Both the position numbers and the translations under genes were made by a program. From assembly GCA_965247455.1 (NCBI GenBank), contig CBDFHE010000015.1, forward strand, positions 62,001 to 126,000: a DNA stretch of 64,000 nucleotides, written 5' to 3'. Positions 8,589 to 17,383 of the stretch are shown one piece after another (positions within the stretch are counted from its first letter, which is position 1; every line of letters starts with the position of its first letter). This DNA comes from JACZYA01 sp965247455 (GTDB lineage Bacteria; Acidobacteriota; Terriglobia; Acidiferrales; 2-02-FULL-67-57). The notes beneath the pieces are model-generated. The model was not told the DNA's origin. It did not search any database and saw nothing but the letters and a program-made list of their open reading frames with translations.

Positions 8589-8832
8589 GGGAAACCACCG
8601 ATGCACACGGATGAGTCTTTCCCAGCGGCTGGGGCCGCTGGGCTAGACATTCGCTGTGAAACGCGAAGCTCTACGGATCAGAGGATCCACTCCGGCAAGC
8701 TTTTCAACGTCTAACCCGGTGGCCCCTGCCACCGGGACTCAACGGTGGTCCTTTCAGGGCTGAGCGCTGGCGAAGGATCGCGTTGTAAAAAATCTGTGTG
8801 CATCGGTGTGAATCCGTGGTTTCATTTGTCTG
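8589..8832. repeat. Gap of dispersed repeats between trmFO and the recombinase gene
   Basis: The 244-bp gap holds an inverted pair around ccgatgcacacggat (8597-8612) and its partner near 8792-8829 (gtgcatcggtgtgaatccgt), a motif also present at 28755-28815. Between them are two perfect hairpins: cccagcgg/ccgctggg at 8621-8642 and cccggtggc/gccaccggg at 8715-8736. No gene is seen. Confidence 0.65.
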
Positions 8833-9795
8833 ATGCGCCGAGCCATCGAACACTTCCTCGCCCATCTGCGTGACGAAAAAAATGCTTCGCCGCACACCCT
8901 CCGCAACTATCGCAGCGACCTGGAGCAGTTCCGCCGCTACCTCACGGTTGAAGACGAGCGCGGCCGCCTGCAGGAGCCGCGCCTGGACGCCATCACCAAA
9001 CTGGAAATCCGCGAGTACCTCGGGCACCTCTACGACCGCAAGCGGGAGAAAACTTCCGTCGCACGCAAGCTGGCCGCGCTGCGCTCGCTCTTCAAGTTCT
9101 GCGTCCGCCAGGACGGGCTGGAGGAAAACCCGGCCCGGTTGGTGCGCACGCCGCGGCTGCCCAAGCGCTTGCCACAGGTGTTGCCGGTCGAGCAGGTGAA
9201 CCGCTTTCTGGACACTTTGGCGGAATTGCCCGCCCGAGGGCAGGGTACGGGTTCAAGTAAGCAACGCGATCAGCGCGCCCGGCGGCTGGTGCGGCGCGAC
9301 CGCGCCCTGCTGGAGCTGCTCTACGGTTCCGGGCTGCGCGCTGCTGAGCTGGTGGGGCTCGACCTGAACGATGTGGATTTGAAGGAACAGATGCTGCGGG
9401 TGCGCGGCAAGGGCCGCAAGGAACGGCTGGCGCCCTTCGGCTCCAAGGCGGCGGCGGCGCTGGTAGCTTACCTCAAAGCACGGGAAGAACTGCTGGCAGA
9501 AAAGGGGCGGCACAACCCGGCGGCGCTCTTTCTCAATCATCGCGGGCGTCGGCTGGGCACGCGCTCGCTGCGCACCATCGTCAAGCTCTACACCAAGCTC
9601 TTCGACCCCAACTGGGACCTGCACCCGCACGCGCTGCGGCACGCCTTTGCCACCCATCTGCTGAGCGAAGGCGCCGACCTGCGCGCCATCCAGGAGTTGT
9701 TAGGCCACCGCTCGCTCTCCACCACCCAGCGCTACACCTCCGTCTCGGTGCAAAAGCTGATGGAGGTGTATGACCGCGCCCACCCCCGCGCATGA
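8833..9795 (+). CDS. xerC: XerC/XerD-family tyrosine recombinase
   Basis: The 320-residue protein has an N-terminal SAM-like core-binding domain (about 1-90, HTLRNYRSDLEQFRRYL) and a C-terminal catalytic domain. The catalytic set is visible: Arg in YGSGLRAAEL, HxxR in HPHALRHAFATH, His in LGHRSLSTTQ and the nucleophile Y301 in TQRYTSV. Such enzymes resolve chromosome dimers at dif. Position after trmFO favours XerC over XerD or an integrase. A short insertion of about 12 residues near residue 140 is unusual but not disruptive. No dif-like site was found in the window. Confidence 0.85.
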   Translation: MRRAIEHFLAHLRDEKNASPHTLRNYRSDLEQFRRYLTVEDERGRLQEPRLDAITKLEIREYLGHLYDRKREKTSVARKLAALRSLFKFCVRQDGLEENPARLVRTPRLPKRLPQVLPVEQVNRFLDTLAELPARGQGTGSSKQRDQRARRLVRRDRALLELLYGSGLRAAELVGLDLNDVDLKEQMLRVRGKGRKERLAPFGSKAAAALVAYLKAREELLAEKGRHNPAALFLNHRGRRLGTRSLRTIVKLYTKLFDPNWDLHPHALRHAFATHLLSEGADLRAIQELLGHRSLSTTQRYTSVSVQKLMEVYDRAHPRA

Positions 9796-10065
9796 ATACC
9801 TTGGCAGACAAGAATGTCTGCCCCACCGAATACTTTTCTTAGCATTCTGGGAGCTTTCAACTTTCTGGGTGGCGCAGACATTCCTGTCTGCGGATGTTCT
9901 CTCTCATCCAAAACTTTTTGTGCTAAAGGGGTTGAATGGAGACAGAGCAACACGCTCCCTGCTCAGGCTGAGTGAGGCGAACGGGAGCGCATTTCTTTTC
10001 TGGCCGGGTCCCTCGTCTGGACGGGTAAGACTCCACTGAACGCTGCGCCTGCCGGCGGTGTCTCT
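9796..10065. repeat. Gap with two copies of the gcagaca...tgtctgc palindrome
   Basis: Copies of a short palindrome lie at 9803-9822 (ggcagacaagaatgtctgcc) and 9874-9891 (gcagacattcctgtctgc), in opposite orientation. A third copy is at 34767-34784. Each is flanked by gtgg or its complement. No gene is seen. The promoter of the sigma-factor operon probably lies in the right half, but no confident box was found. Confidence 0.6.
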
Positions 10066-10629
10066 ATGGGTGAAGGACGCAAAAAGGCGATGAGCACTTT
10101 TGTGGATGCTTTGGTTTCCAGCGCCGCGACTGCTGAGCGCGAAGCCGGCTTCGCTGCCCGCGTGGCAGAGACGCAGCGGCGGGTTTTCCAGGTTGCCTAC
10201 AGCGTGCTCGCCAATGCGGCGGACGCTGAGGACGTGGCACAGAACGCCTTTCTCCGCGCTTACCGCAAATACACGCGCCTGCGCGACCCCGGCAAGTTTC
10301 GCGCCTGGGTCAGCCGGATTGCTTTTCGCCTGGCGCTCAATCGCCGGCTCGGCCGCCATCGCCAACTGGCGCGCGATACGGCTTGGCACACCGAGCGCCC
10401 CAACCCGATGGCTGACGGCGCCCGCACGGCCACCGACCGCATCTTTCTCAGCCAACTCCGGGCCGAGATCGATCGCTTGCCGGAGAAACTCCGCGCTGCG
10501 CTTCTGCTCTCGACGGTGGAAGGAATGGAGGCGCGCGAGGTAGCCGCCGTACTTGAAATCCCGGTGGGCACGGTGCGCTCGCGGCTTCACTTGGCCCGCA
10601 AACGTTTGTTGGAGGTGATGAACCCATGA
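10066..10629 (+). CDS. ECF-type RNA polymerase sigma factor
   Basis: The 187-residue protein has the two domains of an ECF sigma factor. Region 2 reads VAYSVLANAADAEDVAQNAFLRAYRK, and region 4 is a helix-turn-helix (EVAAVLEIPVGTVRSRLHLARKRL). ATG codons at 10066 and 10090 are both possible; the latter gives 179 residues. The gene overlaps the anti-sigma gene by an ATGA, and a Spy-like periplasmic protein gene follows. That order is typical of an envelope-stress or metal-stress module in which the sigma factor transcribes its own operon. The inducing signal is not known. Confidence 0.9.
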   Translation: MGEGRKKAMSTFVDALVSSAATAEREAGFAARVAETQRRVFQVAYSVLANAADAEDVAQNAFLRAYRKYTRLRDPGKFRAWVSRIAFRLALNRRLGRHRQLARDTAWHTERPNPMADGARTATDRIFLSQLRAEIDRLPEKLRAALLLSTVEGMEAREVAAVLEIPVGTVRSRLHLARKRLLEVMNP

Positions 10630-11135
10630 TCGGCTGCGGCGAATGGAAGGAACAACTGCTGGACTTTGCTCTCGACGCTTCGGCGGCGCGCGGGCTGGAG
10701 CAGCACCTGCAAGCGTGTCCCACCTGCGCAGCAGCCTTGGTGGAGTTGCGCGCCCGCCAAGAGCAGGTGGACGCCGGCCTGCGCCAGCTGGTCCAGGGCG
10801 CCGAGCCTCCCACTGACTTTCGCGCCCGTGTACTGGCTGCGGTCGAGGCCCAGCCCCGGCATGTGGGCTTGTGGCCAGTTTGGGCGGGTGCACTGGCTGC
10901 GGTCGCTGTCCTTGTTTTGATCGCGGTGCTGGTGGGTTCGCTGGGCCCGCAGCCCGACCCGGCGTTGATGGTCGCGCAGGAACTTTCGCGCTGGCAATCG
11001 CCTACCCAGTCGTTGTTGCGCTCGCCGGCGGAGGAGTTGTTGCAGTCCGCTCCGCGCCTGGGCCAGTTTTATTTTTCGTTGGAGCCCATCCCGCAAGGAA
11101 TGGGCACGGAAAAAGGAGAAAACAATGAAAGCTAG
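10626..11135 (+). CDS. Zinc-finger anti-sigma factor with one TM segment
   Basis: The 169-residue protein starts with a ZAS-like anti-sigma domain. The zinc motif is HLQACPTC at about residues 27-34 (HxxxCxxC). A transmembrane helix follows at about residues 84-103 (AGALAAVAVLVLIAVLVGSL), leaving a short outer domain. It would hold the ECF sigma factor at the membrane until a signal releases it. It overlaps the sigma gene by 4 bp (ATGA) and the downstream gene by 11 bp, so all three are translationally linked. Confidence 0.85.
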   Translation: MIGCGEWKEQLLDFALDASAARGLEQHLQACPTCAAALVELRARQEQVDAGLRQLVQGAEPPTDFRARVLAAVEAQPRHVGLWPVWAGALAAVAVLVLIAVLVGSLGPQPDPALMVAQELSRWQSPTQSLLRSPAEELLQSAPRLGQFYFSLEPIPQGMGTEKGENNES

Positions 11136-11619
11136 AATCTTGCTACTGAGTGTTTGTCTGCTGCTAGCCGCCGGGTTGGGGGTGGCGCAGCAGGCTCCCG
11201 GCCCCAGGTTTCAGCCTGGACCGGTGGGCCCCGCGCCCGATCCGATGAGGGGGAACCTGTTCCCGCCTGAGTTGATCATGCGTCATCAGAAGGCTATCGG
11301 ACTGACGGACGAGCAGAAAACCACCATCCGCGGGGAACTCCTCCAGGCCCAAACCCGGTTCACCGAGCTCCAGTGGGAGTTGCAAGATGAGGTGGAGTCG
11401 CTGGTTTCCCTGTTGAAGCAGGAGAAGGTGGACGAGCAGCAGGCGTTGGCGCAACTCGACAAGGTGCTGGACGTTGAGCGGGAGGTCAAGCGCGCGCAAA
11501 TCGGCTTGATGGTGCGCATCAAGAACGAACTCACGCCCGAGCAGCAAGCGCAGTTGCGGGAAATCCGCGGCAAAGGTTTGCCGGGGCGCAGGTTCCCCCC
11601 CGGGCCGCGGCCGCAGTAA
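11125..11619 (+). CDS. Periplasmic Spy/CnrX-like heavy-metal-sensor protein
   Basis: The 164-residue protein has a signal peptide (ARILLLSVCLLLAAGLGVAQ) and a helical hairpin domain with the paired motifs GLTDEQKTTI and ELTPEQQAQL. A proline-rich C-terminus follows. Spy, CpxP and CnrX-like proteins bind unfolded protein or metal in the periplasm and modulate sigma/anti-sigma systems. The overlap with the anti-sigma gene suggests that it is the sensor or a target of this module. Metal ligands cannot be assigned; the mature part has few His or Cys. Confidence 0.75.
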   Translation: MKARILLLSVCLLLAAGLGVAQQAPGPRFQPGPVGPAPDPMRGNLFPPELIMRHQKAIGLTDEQKTTIRGELLQAQTRFTELQWELQDEVESLVSLLKQEKVDEQQALAQLDKVLDVEREVKRAQIGLMVRIKNELTPEQQAQLREIRGKGLPGRRFPPGPRPQ

Positions 11620-11706
11620 AAGGACGCGGAAGCCAGTGAGTACGAGCCACCGCAGAGGAACCGCGCCGCGGCTCGAGGCGGATGGGAGTACAGGGCGCGG
11701 ACTGCC

Positions 11707-11871
11707 TCAGTCTGCGCCTTCTTCTTGGTGGGTCAGGTTGGCGAAGAACATGTCATGCAGTGTGCGGGTGCGACCGGCTTCTAGGTCAGCCTCATGCACA
11801 ATCTTCAGCCGTGCGTCGAATAGAGTCTCCGGCGTAACCGCTACGCCGGGCACCACCTGGATTTGAACCAA
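11707..11871 (-). CDS. Possible small ORF, unknown
   Basis: A 54-residue frame starts at TTG 11871 and ends at TGA 11707-11709, downstream of the lipoprotein gene on the same strand. Codon choice looks coding-like and a GAGG lies just before the TTG. The product (ending FFANLTHQEEGAD) is not recognised. The frame stays open upstream into the lipoprotein gene without an ATG, so this could be the tail of a decayed gene. The rest of the 11620-11909 gap shows nothing else. Confidence 0.25.
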   Translation of the reverse strand: MVQIQVVPGVAVTPETLFDARLKIVHEADLEAGRTRTLHDMFFANLTHQEEGAD

Positions 11872-11909
11872 GTCCTCGCCGCGATTCCTTGGCAGCGGGA
11901 TTGAAGGAG

Positions 11910-12425
11910 CTAGCCGCCGGGCAGAGGGCGCCGCAGCAGGCGCACGTCGTCAATCCACACCCGGCCTTTTCCTTTCACCACCAGGTTCAAGCGTATCAGG
12001 TCCGGCTTTTGTCCCTGCTGGAGGAGGAAAGGTGTGGCCACTTCCATCCAGCTCATGGTTCCGGTCAGGGGCCGGTCGAGCCCGCGGGAGAAGAATTCGC
12101 CCGCACCGGGGAGCCGGACCCACATTTCCAAGTAGGCCTGCCCGTCGAGGTTCTCCGACTGCACGCTGGCTTGGTAGATCAGCAGTGCGTTCTCAATCTC
12201 GACGTCGGTGACCTCAAACAGTGGCACCGTGAGCGCTTCGGTGGCATCGACTCGCAGCGCGCCGTTCCCGTCACTCGACACCTCAGCATCGAAGCTCACT
12301 CCGGTTGTGGCCTGCACCCCGTCCAAGCTGTCCAGCGGAAACCTTTTCAACTCCACCGGCGCCGCCGGTTCTTGCTGCCCCATGCCGGTGCACGCGCTCA
12401 GGCCAAGGCAGAGAAGCCATACCAA
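11910..12425 (-). pseudogene. Lipoprotein gene, 5' end split off by an IS1380 copy
   Basis: The visible frame encodes 171 residues starting VWLLCLGLSACTG, the end of a lipoprotein signal peptide. Removing the IS (12426-14095) and one copy of the 5-bp target repeat joins it to five codons at 14101-14115. The restored protein starts MKKRCLVWLLCLGLSAC, a complete lipobox signal, with a GGAGGT site 7 nt before the ATG at 14115. The intact gene would encode about 176 residues. The mature part is beta-rich (LEMWVRLPGAGEFFSRGL, VWIDDVRLLRR) and may be a carbohydrate-binding-like jelly roll; no name is supported. Because the insertion falls in codon 6, expression would need a new start within or beside the IS. 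Confidence 0.75.
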
Positions 12426-14095
12426 CCGGGATTTCCGTTTTGCCTGCCCCTGATGGCACGTTTATACACCCGATCGCCGCCGATCGCACAAAAACTTCGA
12501 TCGTCGCACAATCGCTCAGCTTCAAAGGCCTTCATCTGAGCCCGCGCCGACGTGCGACCGACTGGAACCCCTGCTTTTCGGGCATTTCTCAGACACCGCT
12601 CCACACGTGTGCCCCGTGTCATCGCCGGGCGGGCTTCGTTGCACTTCAGGCCGCGCGTCAGCCTGCCGGCACGGGTAGCGCCCAGATCCTCCGCAGCATG
12701 TCGCCGAACAGCCGCCGCGTGAGATGCCCTTCCGCCAGCAGAAGCCAGTAGTACCGCGCATGCTTCACCAGCCGGCCCCCAGTTTTCACCAGTCGCTGCT
12801 GGAGACTCGTGAGCGACCAGCGCTTGACCCGCAGCGGAAGGACCAGTCTGCGCCACAAGTTGCCCAGATTGTAGGCCAGGACGCTCAGTTGCAGGCGCAC
12901 CTCGTTCGCCCGGAAACGATGGCACGACAGCCGCGTCCAGTGGGTGGCCTGCTTGCCTTCCTTGATCCATTGCTCCGCCGTACCGCGCTTGTTGTAAAAC
13001 CGCACGACCGAGCGGCTCGGGAGGGCCATGTTGGTCACGATGAAGCCGACGCGAGGGAACAGCTCACCTTGGTGGTGCTCCACCTTGGCGACGATCCGTC
13101 TGGGCGTGGTCCAGCTCTTGGCCTGATAGCGGAAACTCTGGTAGCGCACCAAGGGCTTGCAGCTCGGCCGTCCCGGCGGACGAAAGAGGATGTCTTCGAT
13201 TTCCAGCTCCAAGCTCTTGTTCGCCGGCATGCGAATGGCATAGTCCACGTCGCGCTGCTCGAGCGCGTCGTAGATCTCGGGCTTCGCGAACGCGGCGTCT
13301 GCGCGGAACGCTACGCGCTTGCCCTCCACCTGCTGCCGGTCAATCTCCGGTACGAGCAGGTCGTCCCAGTCGTCGGCGCTATGCACGTTGCCTGGCCGCA
13401 GCGTGGCGGCGAGGCAGTCCCCATGCTCGGTGAACAGAAACAGCGGGTGGTAGCAGACGGACTCGAAGTGCCCGTTATAGGCGCTCCCTTCCTGCGCCCC
13501 ATGCACCGGGCTCTCGCTCGAATCCATGTCGAGCACGATCCGGTCGGCGCGCGTCGCCATCTCGGCCTGTGCAAGCACCTCCCGGTTCACGGCCCTCAAC
13601 CCGACGAGATTCTCCTCGTGGGTCAGCAGCTCTGTCTCGAACCAATGCAGCGTCGATGTCAGCGCCGCACCCCGGTCCCAGCGCTTTGGCGACCCGATGA
13701 GACGAAATGTTGGGTCTGCCGACACGCGCCCCGCGTCGTTGAGATCTTCGTAGCCCGCGAGGCGACTGTAGACCGACTGCCGCAGGAGATCCACCACGCT
13801 GAACTGGGTGTTCATCCCCTGTCGGGAATCGCTCAGGTGCTCGGCGATGAGTGTCTCCAGCCCCAGACGTTCATCCAACTCGCGCACCAGAATGAGGCCA
13901 GCGTCAGAAGTGACGCGCGATCCCTGGAACGCGACTTTCAAGAAGCCGTTGAACGCGAACTGGAATGGCTCGTGTTGTAATTCACCCACCGGGTGTCACC
14001 CTCCGTAGTGTGGTTCCTTACGTCGGAGCCCCAAAACTCAAGGCGCAGCGACTGGTCCTGGCGATACGGTACCACAGCCAAATCGGAAATCCGGG
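12426..14095 (-). mobile_element. IS1380-family insertion sequence, copy 1 (complete)
   Basis: The 1670-bp element has imperfect 19-bp terminal inverted repeats (ccgggatttccgttttgcc at the left, 16 of 19 matching the complement of the right end). It is flanked by the 5-bp direct repeat accaa (12421-12425 and 14096-14100). The boundaries were set by comparison with copy 2. It encodes one transposase, leaving about 230 bp of non-coding DNA beyond its stop. It is inserted in codon 6 of a lipoprotein gene. Confidence 0.93.
12658..13989 (-). CDS. IS1380-family transposase (intact)
   Basis: The 443-residue protein is a DDE transposase of the IS1380 type. It starts at GTG 13989 with a GGAGGGTG site upstream. 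Recognisable stretches are GLILVRELDERLGLETLI near the N-terminus, the RNase-H-like segment IVLDMDSSESPVHGAQEGSA with the first catalytic Asp, the second acidic region near VAFRADAAFAKPEIY, and the C-terminal YNKRGTAEQWIKEGKQA with a likely catalytic Glu. The frame is complete, so this copy could mobilise the others. Copy 2 appears to encode the same amino acids apart from a 2-bp insertion. Confidence 0.92.
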   Translation of the reverse strand: MGELQHEPFQFAFNGFLKVAFQGSRVTSDAGLILVRELDERLGLETLIAEHLSDSRQGMNTQFSVVDLLRQSVYSRLAGYEDLNDAGRVSADPTFRLIGSPKRWDRGAALTSTLHWFETELLTHEENLVGLRAVNREVLAQAEMATRADRIVLDMDSSESPVHGAQEGSAYNGHFESVCYHPLFLFTEHGDCLAATLRPGNVHSADDWDDLLVPEIDRQQVEGKRVAFRADAAFAKPEIYDALEQRDVDYAIRMPANKSLELEIEDILFRPPGRPSCKPLVRYQSFRYQAKSWTTPRRIVAKVEHHQGELFPRVGFIVTNMALPSRSVVRFYNKRGTAEQWIKEGKQATHWTRLSCHRFRANEVRLQLSVLAYNLGNLWRRLVLPLRVKRWSLTSLQQRLVKTGGRLVKHARYYWLLLAEGHLTRRLFGDMLRRIWALPVPAG

Positions 14096-14201
14096 ACCAA
14101 ACAACGTTTTTTCATCGCCAGCACCTCCGAAAGGTTGGCCCTATCAGATACCCTTCCCCCTTCGGTTTCAACCGGAACCAAATGGTACCGCTTCTATCCA
14201 G

Positions 14202-15155
14202 CTACTGGGAGAAGAGCGCGAGCAGGTCGAGGGGGTTGACGCGGGTGTTGTTGAGCCGGGCGGCCCAATGGAGGTGGGCGCCGGTGACGCGACCGGTGGC
14301 GCCCACGCGGCCCACCAGCGCCCCGGCTTCGACCATTTCGCCTTCCTTGGCGACGATAGACTTCAGGTGGCCGTAGAACGTATAGAGGCCCAGGCCGTGG
14401 TCGAGCACCACCGTATTGCCGGAGAAGAAAAAGTTGCGCGCCAGCGCCACCCGGCCCTGCTGGGCGGCGCGCACGGGCGTGCCGGCCGGAGCGGGGAAAT
14501 CTTCCCCCGAGTGCGGGGAGCGGGCCTGGCCGTTAAGGAAGCGGCGGCGACCGAAGTTGCCCGAAGCCTCCACCGCTTTCACCGGCAGGTGAAACTCTCC
14601 TTTCCAGAGCCGCTCCGGGGTCACGGCCGCCCAGACCTCCCGCAGCAGACGGCTCTCCCGCTGAGCACGCTTCCGGTTTTTGGCGCTCAGCTCCACGAAG
14701 CGGCGGGGAACGCGCAGGCGTTCGACGATGAACTTGCCGTCCTGGACGGAAAGCAGCGCGCTGCAGGCCAGCCGTTTGCCGTTGTCCAACTGGGCGGCGA
14801 CGGTGAGCGCAGAAAGTCCCAGCGGCTTGCCCAGATCAATGCCCACCAGGGCCCGGTGCACATTCTCCGCCGTCTCCGCCGTCCTGTCGCTCCAAAAATA
14901 AAGAGTCTGTTTTCCCCACGCGGCTTTGAGGTCGGCCAGGGGTTGGGCGGCATGGACTTCCAACAGAAGAAGACTTCCCTGGGTGGGTTCCTGCACGCTG
15001 AACCTGAGTTCAATCCCTTTGGCGCAGGGGTGCGAGTCCGCGGCGCGGCTGGGAGCGGCGGAGAACAGGCACAGGCCCGCCAGCAGCAACGCGCACACGC
15101 CGCGCGCCTCTGCGAGTCCGCGTCTCGGTTGAGTTCCTCGAATCATCCTCACCAC
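14202..15155 (-). CDS. M23-family peptidoglycan endopeptidase
   Basis: The 317-residue exported protein has a signal peptide (about residues 17-38). An N-terminal beta-sandwich-like domain (about 45-150) resembles those that precede LytM domains. The C-terminal zinc peptidase domain (about 200-310) carries the metal ligands H215 and D219 in HSGEDF and the HLHW motif with H294 and H296. These enzymes cut peptide crosslinks in peptidoglycan. All catalytic residues are present, so it is probably active. The gene stands alone, upstream on the minus strand of IS copy 1, whose insertion lies between it and the lipoprotein gene body. Confidence 0.88.
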   Translation of the reverse strand: MVRMIRGTQPRRGLAEARGVCALLLAGLCLFSAAPSRAADSHPCAKGIELRFSVQEPTQGSLLLLEVHAAQPLADLKAAWGKQTLYFWSDRTAETAENVHRALVGIDLGKPLGLSALTVAAQLDNGKRLACSALLSVQDGKFIVERLRVPRRFVELSAKNRKRAQRESRLLREVWAAVTPERLWKGEFHLPVKAVEASGNFGRRRFLNGQARSPHSGEDFPAPAGTPVRAAQQGRVALARNFFFSGNTVVLDHGLGLYTFYGHLKSIVAKEGEMVEAGALVGRVGATGRVTGAHLHWAARLNNTRVNPLDLLALFSQ

Positions 15156-15306
15156 CCAATATAAAGCAGCGCCGCCGCTTCGCCTACAGGAACGTGGATG
15201 CTCCGGCAGGCTCGGGCGCTGCCTGTGGCCGGGCTTGTCTTTCTGCGATTGGCGGGCCGAGCGGCATGGTGTATAGGTTTAAGGACGTTGTAGGCGAGGA
15301 GAAACG

Positions 15307-17316
15307 ATGAAAGTCTTTCGGCCATTGCTGTGGACCGTGGTGTTGCTGGTGGTGGGCGCGTCGCTTGCCGGGGCGAACGACATCGCCAAGATTCTGACCT
15401 ATCGATCTTTGGGGAATGTGGAGGTATCGCCGGGGGGCAGGCGAGCGGTGTTTGTGGCGACGGTGGCCGACCTGGAAGAGAATGTGATGAACTCCGACCT
15501 GTGGCTGGTGGAGTTCGCCACCGGCCACAGCTTCCAGTTGACGCGCGGCCCCAAGCGCGACAATGCGCCGGCGTGGTCGCCTGACGGCCAGCGCATCACT
15601 TTTCTTTCCAACCGCGGCGGCAAGACCAATATCTGGCTGATTTCCCCCGAGGGTGGCGAGGCCGAGGCCGCGACCAAGTTTGAGAAGCTGTCGGTCTCGA
15701 GCTTCCAGTGGCTGCCGGACGGGAGCGGCTTCATCTTCACGGCGTCCGACCCACCCACCGAAGAAGAGGAGAAGCGCAAGAAGGAGAAGAACGACCCCAT
15801 CCTGATGGACCAGAACATCAAGTACGCGCGGCTCTACCGCTTTCGCTTGGAGGAAAAGGAACCGACCAAGTTGACCAAAGAAGACTACCACGTGAGCGGG
15901 TTCCACATTTCGCCCGATGGGCGGTGGGTGGCCTTCAGCGCCCAGCCCACCCCCAAGGTGCCGGACTTCTTCGAGTCCGACTTGAAGCTGCTGGACCTCA
16001 GCACAGGCGATGTCCGCGACCTGGTGGCGCGTCCGGGGTTGGATGCGGGCCCGCGCTTTTCGCCCGACGGGCAGTGGATTGCCTTTGTTGCTGCAGAGCC
16101 GCGCGACGCCTGGGTTGGGAATGTCTATTTGCACGTGGTGCGGCCGGACGGCACCGGGCTGCGGAACGTCTCCGAGTCGTTTGACGAACGCATTGGCGGT
16201 TTTGGGGCGGGGATGCACCGCTGGTCAGCCGACGGCCAGTGGCTCTACTACCCGGCCGGGCAGGGCGTGGCCCGCCGGCTGTTCCGGCTGGAGGTGAGCA
16301 CGGGCCGCTACCAGCCGGTAAGCAGCCATGACCAGCAGCGGGTGGTGCACGGCTTCGATTTCAGCCGGGATGGCAGCGCGCTGGCACTGGCGCTCTCCGA
16401 CCCGGCCACCCCGGCGGAGGTCTACCGGTTGGATGTCGCCGCCAGCACGCTGGAAAAGCTCACCGCCGTCAACGCTGCTTTCGCCGGCACCGCGCCGACG
16501 ACTGAGTTGCTGCGCTACCGCTCCAAGGATGGGCTGGACCTGGAGGGTTTGGTGGTGAAGCCCAAGGACTATCAGGAGGGCCAGCGCTACCCGCTGCTGG
16601 TGGTAATCCACAGAGGGCCCTCGGGGGTGTTCAGTTATGGCTTCACGCCGCGCCGCAGCGCCTATCCGCTGCATGCCTTCGCGGAGCAAGGCTACGTGTT
16701 GTTCCTGCCCAACCCGCGCGGGAGCGGGGGCTACGGCCAGCGCTTCCGGCGGGCCAACTTCAAGGACTGGGGCTACGGCGACTACCGCGACATCCTGCGG
16801 GGAGTGGACCAACTCATCCGGCAGGGGGTGGCCGACCCGGAGCGCCTGGGGGTAATGGGCTGGAGCTACGGCGGCTACATGACGTCGTGGATTGTGAGCC
16901 AGACCACGCGCTTCCAGGCGGCCTCGATGGGCGCCGGCCTCAGCAACCTGGTCAGCATGTACGGCACCACCGACATCCCCGAATTCATGGCGTCCCACTT
17001 CGGGGGCAGGCCCTGGGAGGACATGCGGGAATATCTGCGCCATTCAGCCATCAACTTCGTCGGAAACGCCAAGACGCCTACCTTGATTCAGCACGGAGGG
17101 GAAGACCGCCGGGTGCCGCTTTCGCAGGGGGAAGAGTTCTACCGGGCGCTGAAGAAAGTGGGCGTGCCGGTGGAGATGGTGGTGTATCCGCGCCAGCCGC
17201 ACGGCATCCGTGAGCCCAAGCTCCTCCGGGATGCTTTGGAGCGGAACCTCAATTGGTTTAACAAGTGGCTGCTGGGTATCAAGCCGCCCACGGAAACGAA
17301 GCAGGAAGAAGAATAA
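15307..17316 (+). CDS. S9-family prolyl oligopeptidase-like serine peptidase
   Basis: The 669-residue exported protein has a signal peptide (about 1-22), then a seven-bladed beta-propeller with TolB/WD40-like SPDGQ repeats (about 35-390). The C-terminal alpha/beta-hydrolase domain (about 400-660) has the nucleophile S520 in GWSYGGYM and the catalytic H632 in HGIREP; the Asp is probably in the HGGEDRRVP region. Such enzymes release dipeptides or acyl-amino acids from short peptides. Secreted S9 peptidases are numerous in Acidobacteriota. The gene appears to be monocistronic. Confidence 0.92.
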   Translation: MKVFRPLLWTVVLLVVGASLAGANDIAKILTYRSLGNVEVSPGGRRAVFVATVADLEENVMNSDLWLVEFATGHSFQLTRGPKRDNAPAWSPDGQRITFLSNRGGKTNIWLISPEGGEAEAATKFEKLSVSSFQWLPDGSGFIFTASDPPTEEEEKRKKEKNDPILMDQNIKYARLYRFRLEEKEPTKLTKEDYHVSGFHISPDGRWVAFSAQPTPKVPDFFESDLKLLDLSTGDVRDLVARPGLDAGPRFSPDGQWIAFVAAEPRDAWVGNVYLHVVRPDGTGLRNVSESFDERIGGFGAGMHRWSADGQWLYYPAGQGVARRLFRLEVSTGRYQPVSSHDQQRVVHGFDFSRDGSALALALSDPATPAEVYRLDVAASTLEKLTAVNAAFAGTAPTTELLRYRSKDGLDLEGLVVKPKDYQEGQRYPLLVVIHRGPSGVFSYGFTPRRSAYPLHAFAEQGYVLFLPNPRGSGGYGQRFRRANFKDWGYGDYRDILRGVDQLIRQGVADPERLGVMGWSYGGYMTSWIVSQTTRFQAASMGAGLSNLVSMYGTTDIPEFMASHFGGRPWEDMREYLRHSAINFVGNAKTPTLIQHGGEDRRVPLSQGEEFYRALKKVGVPVEMVVYPRQPHGIREPKLLRDALERNLNWFNKWLLGIKPPTETKQEEE

Positions 17317-17383
17317 GGCTGGCCGAGCCGCAAGACGCCGCTCCCTGCCTGTCGCCGCCGCATCCTGCAACGTGGCCGGAGGG

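Noticed and set aside
11855..11925. A possible tRNA on the minus strand, because of GGTTCAAATCC with a pairing T-stem
   Set aside because: No matching acceptor 5' strand, anticodon arm or CCA end could be placed; the motif is explained by chance in a short frame.
12426..12657. Short frames in the non-coding end of the IS1380 copies (e.g. 21193-21432)
   Set aside because: They are repeated only because the IS is repeated; no ribosome site or family resemblance.
13965..15164. A 399-residue plus-strand frame opposite the M23 peptidase gene and IS end
   Set aside because: It crosses the IS border and is antisense to a well-supported gene.
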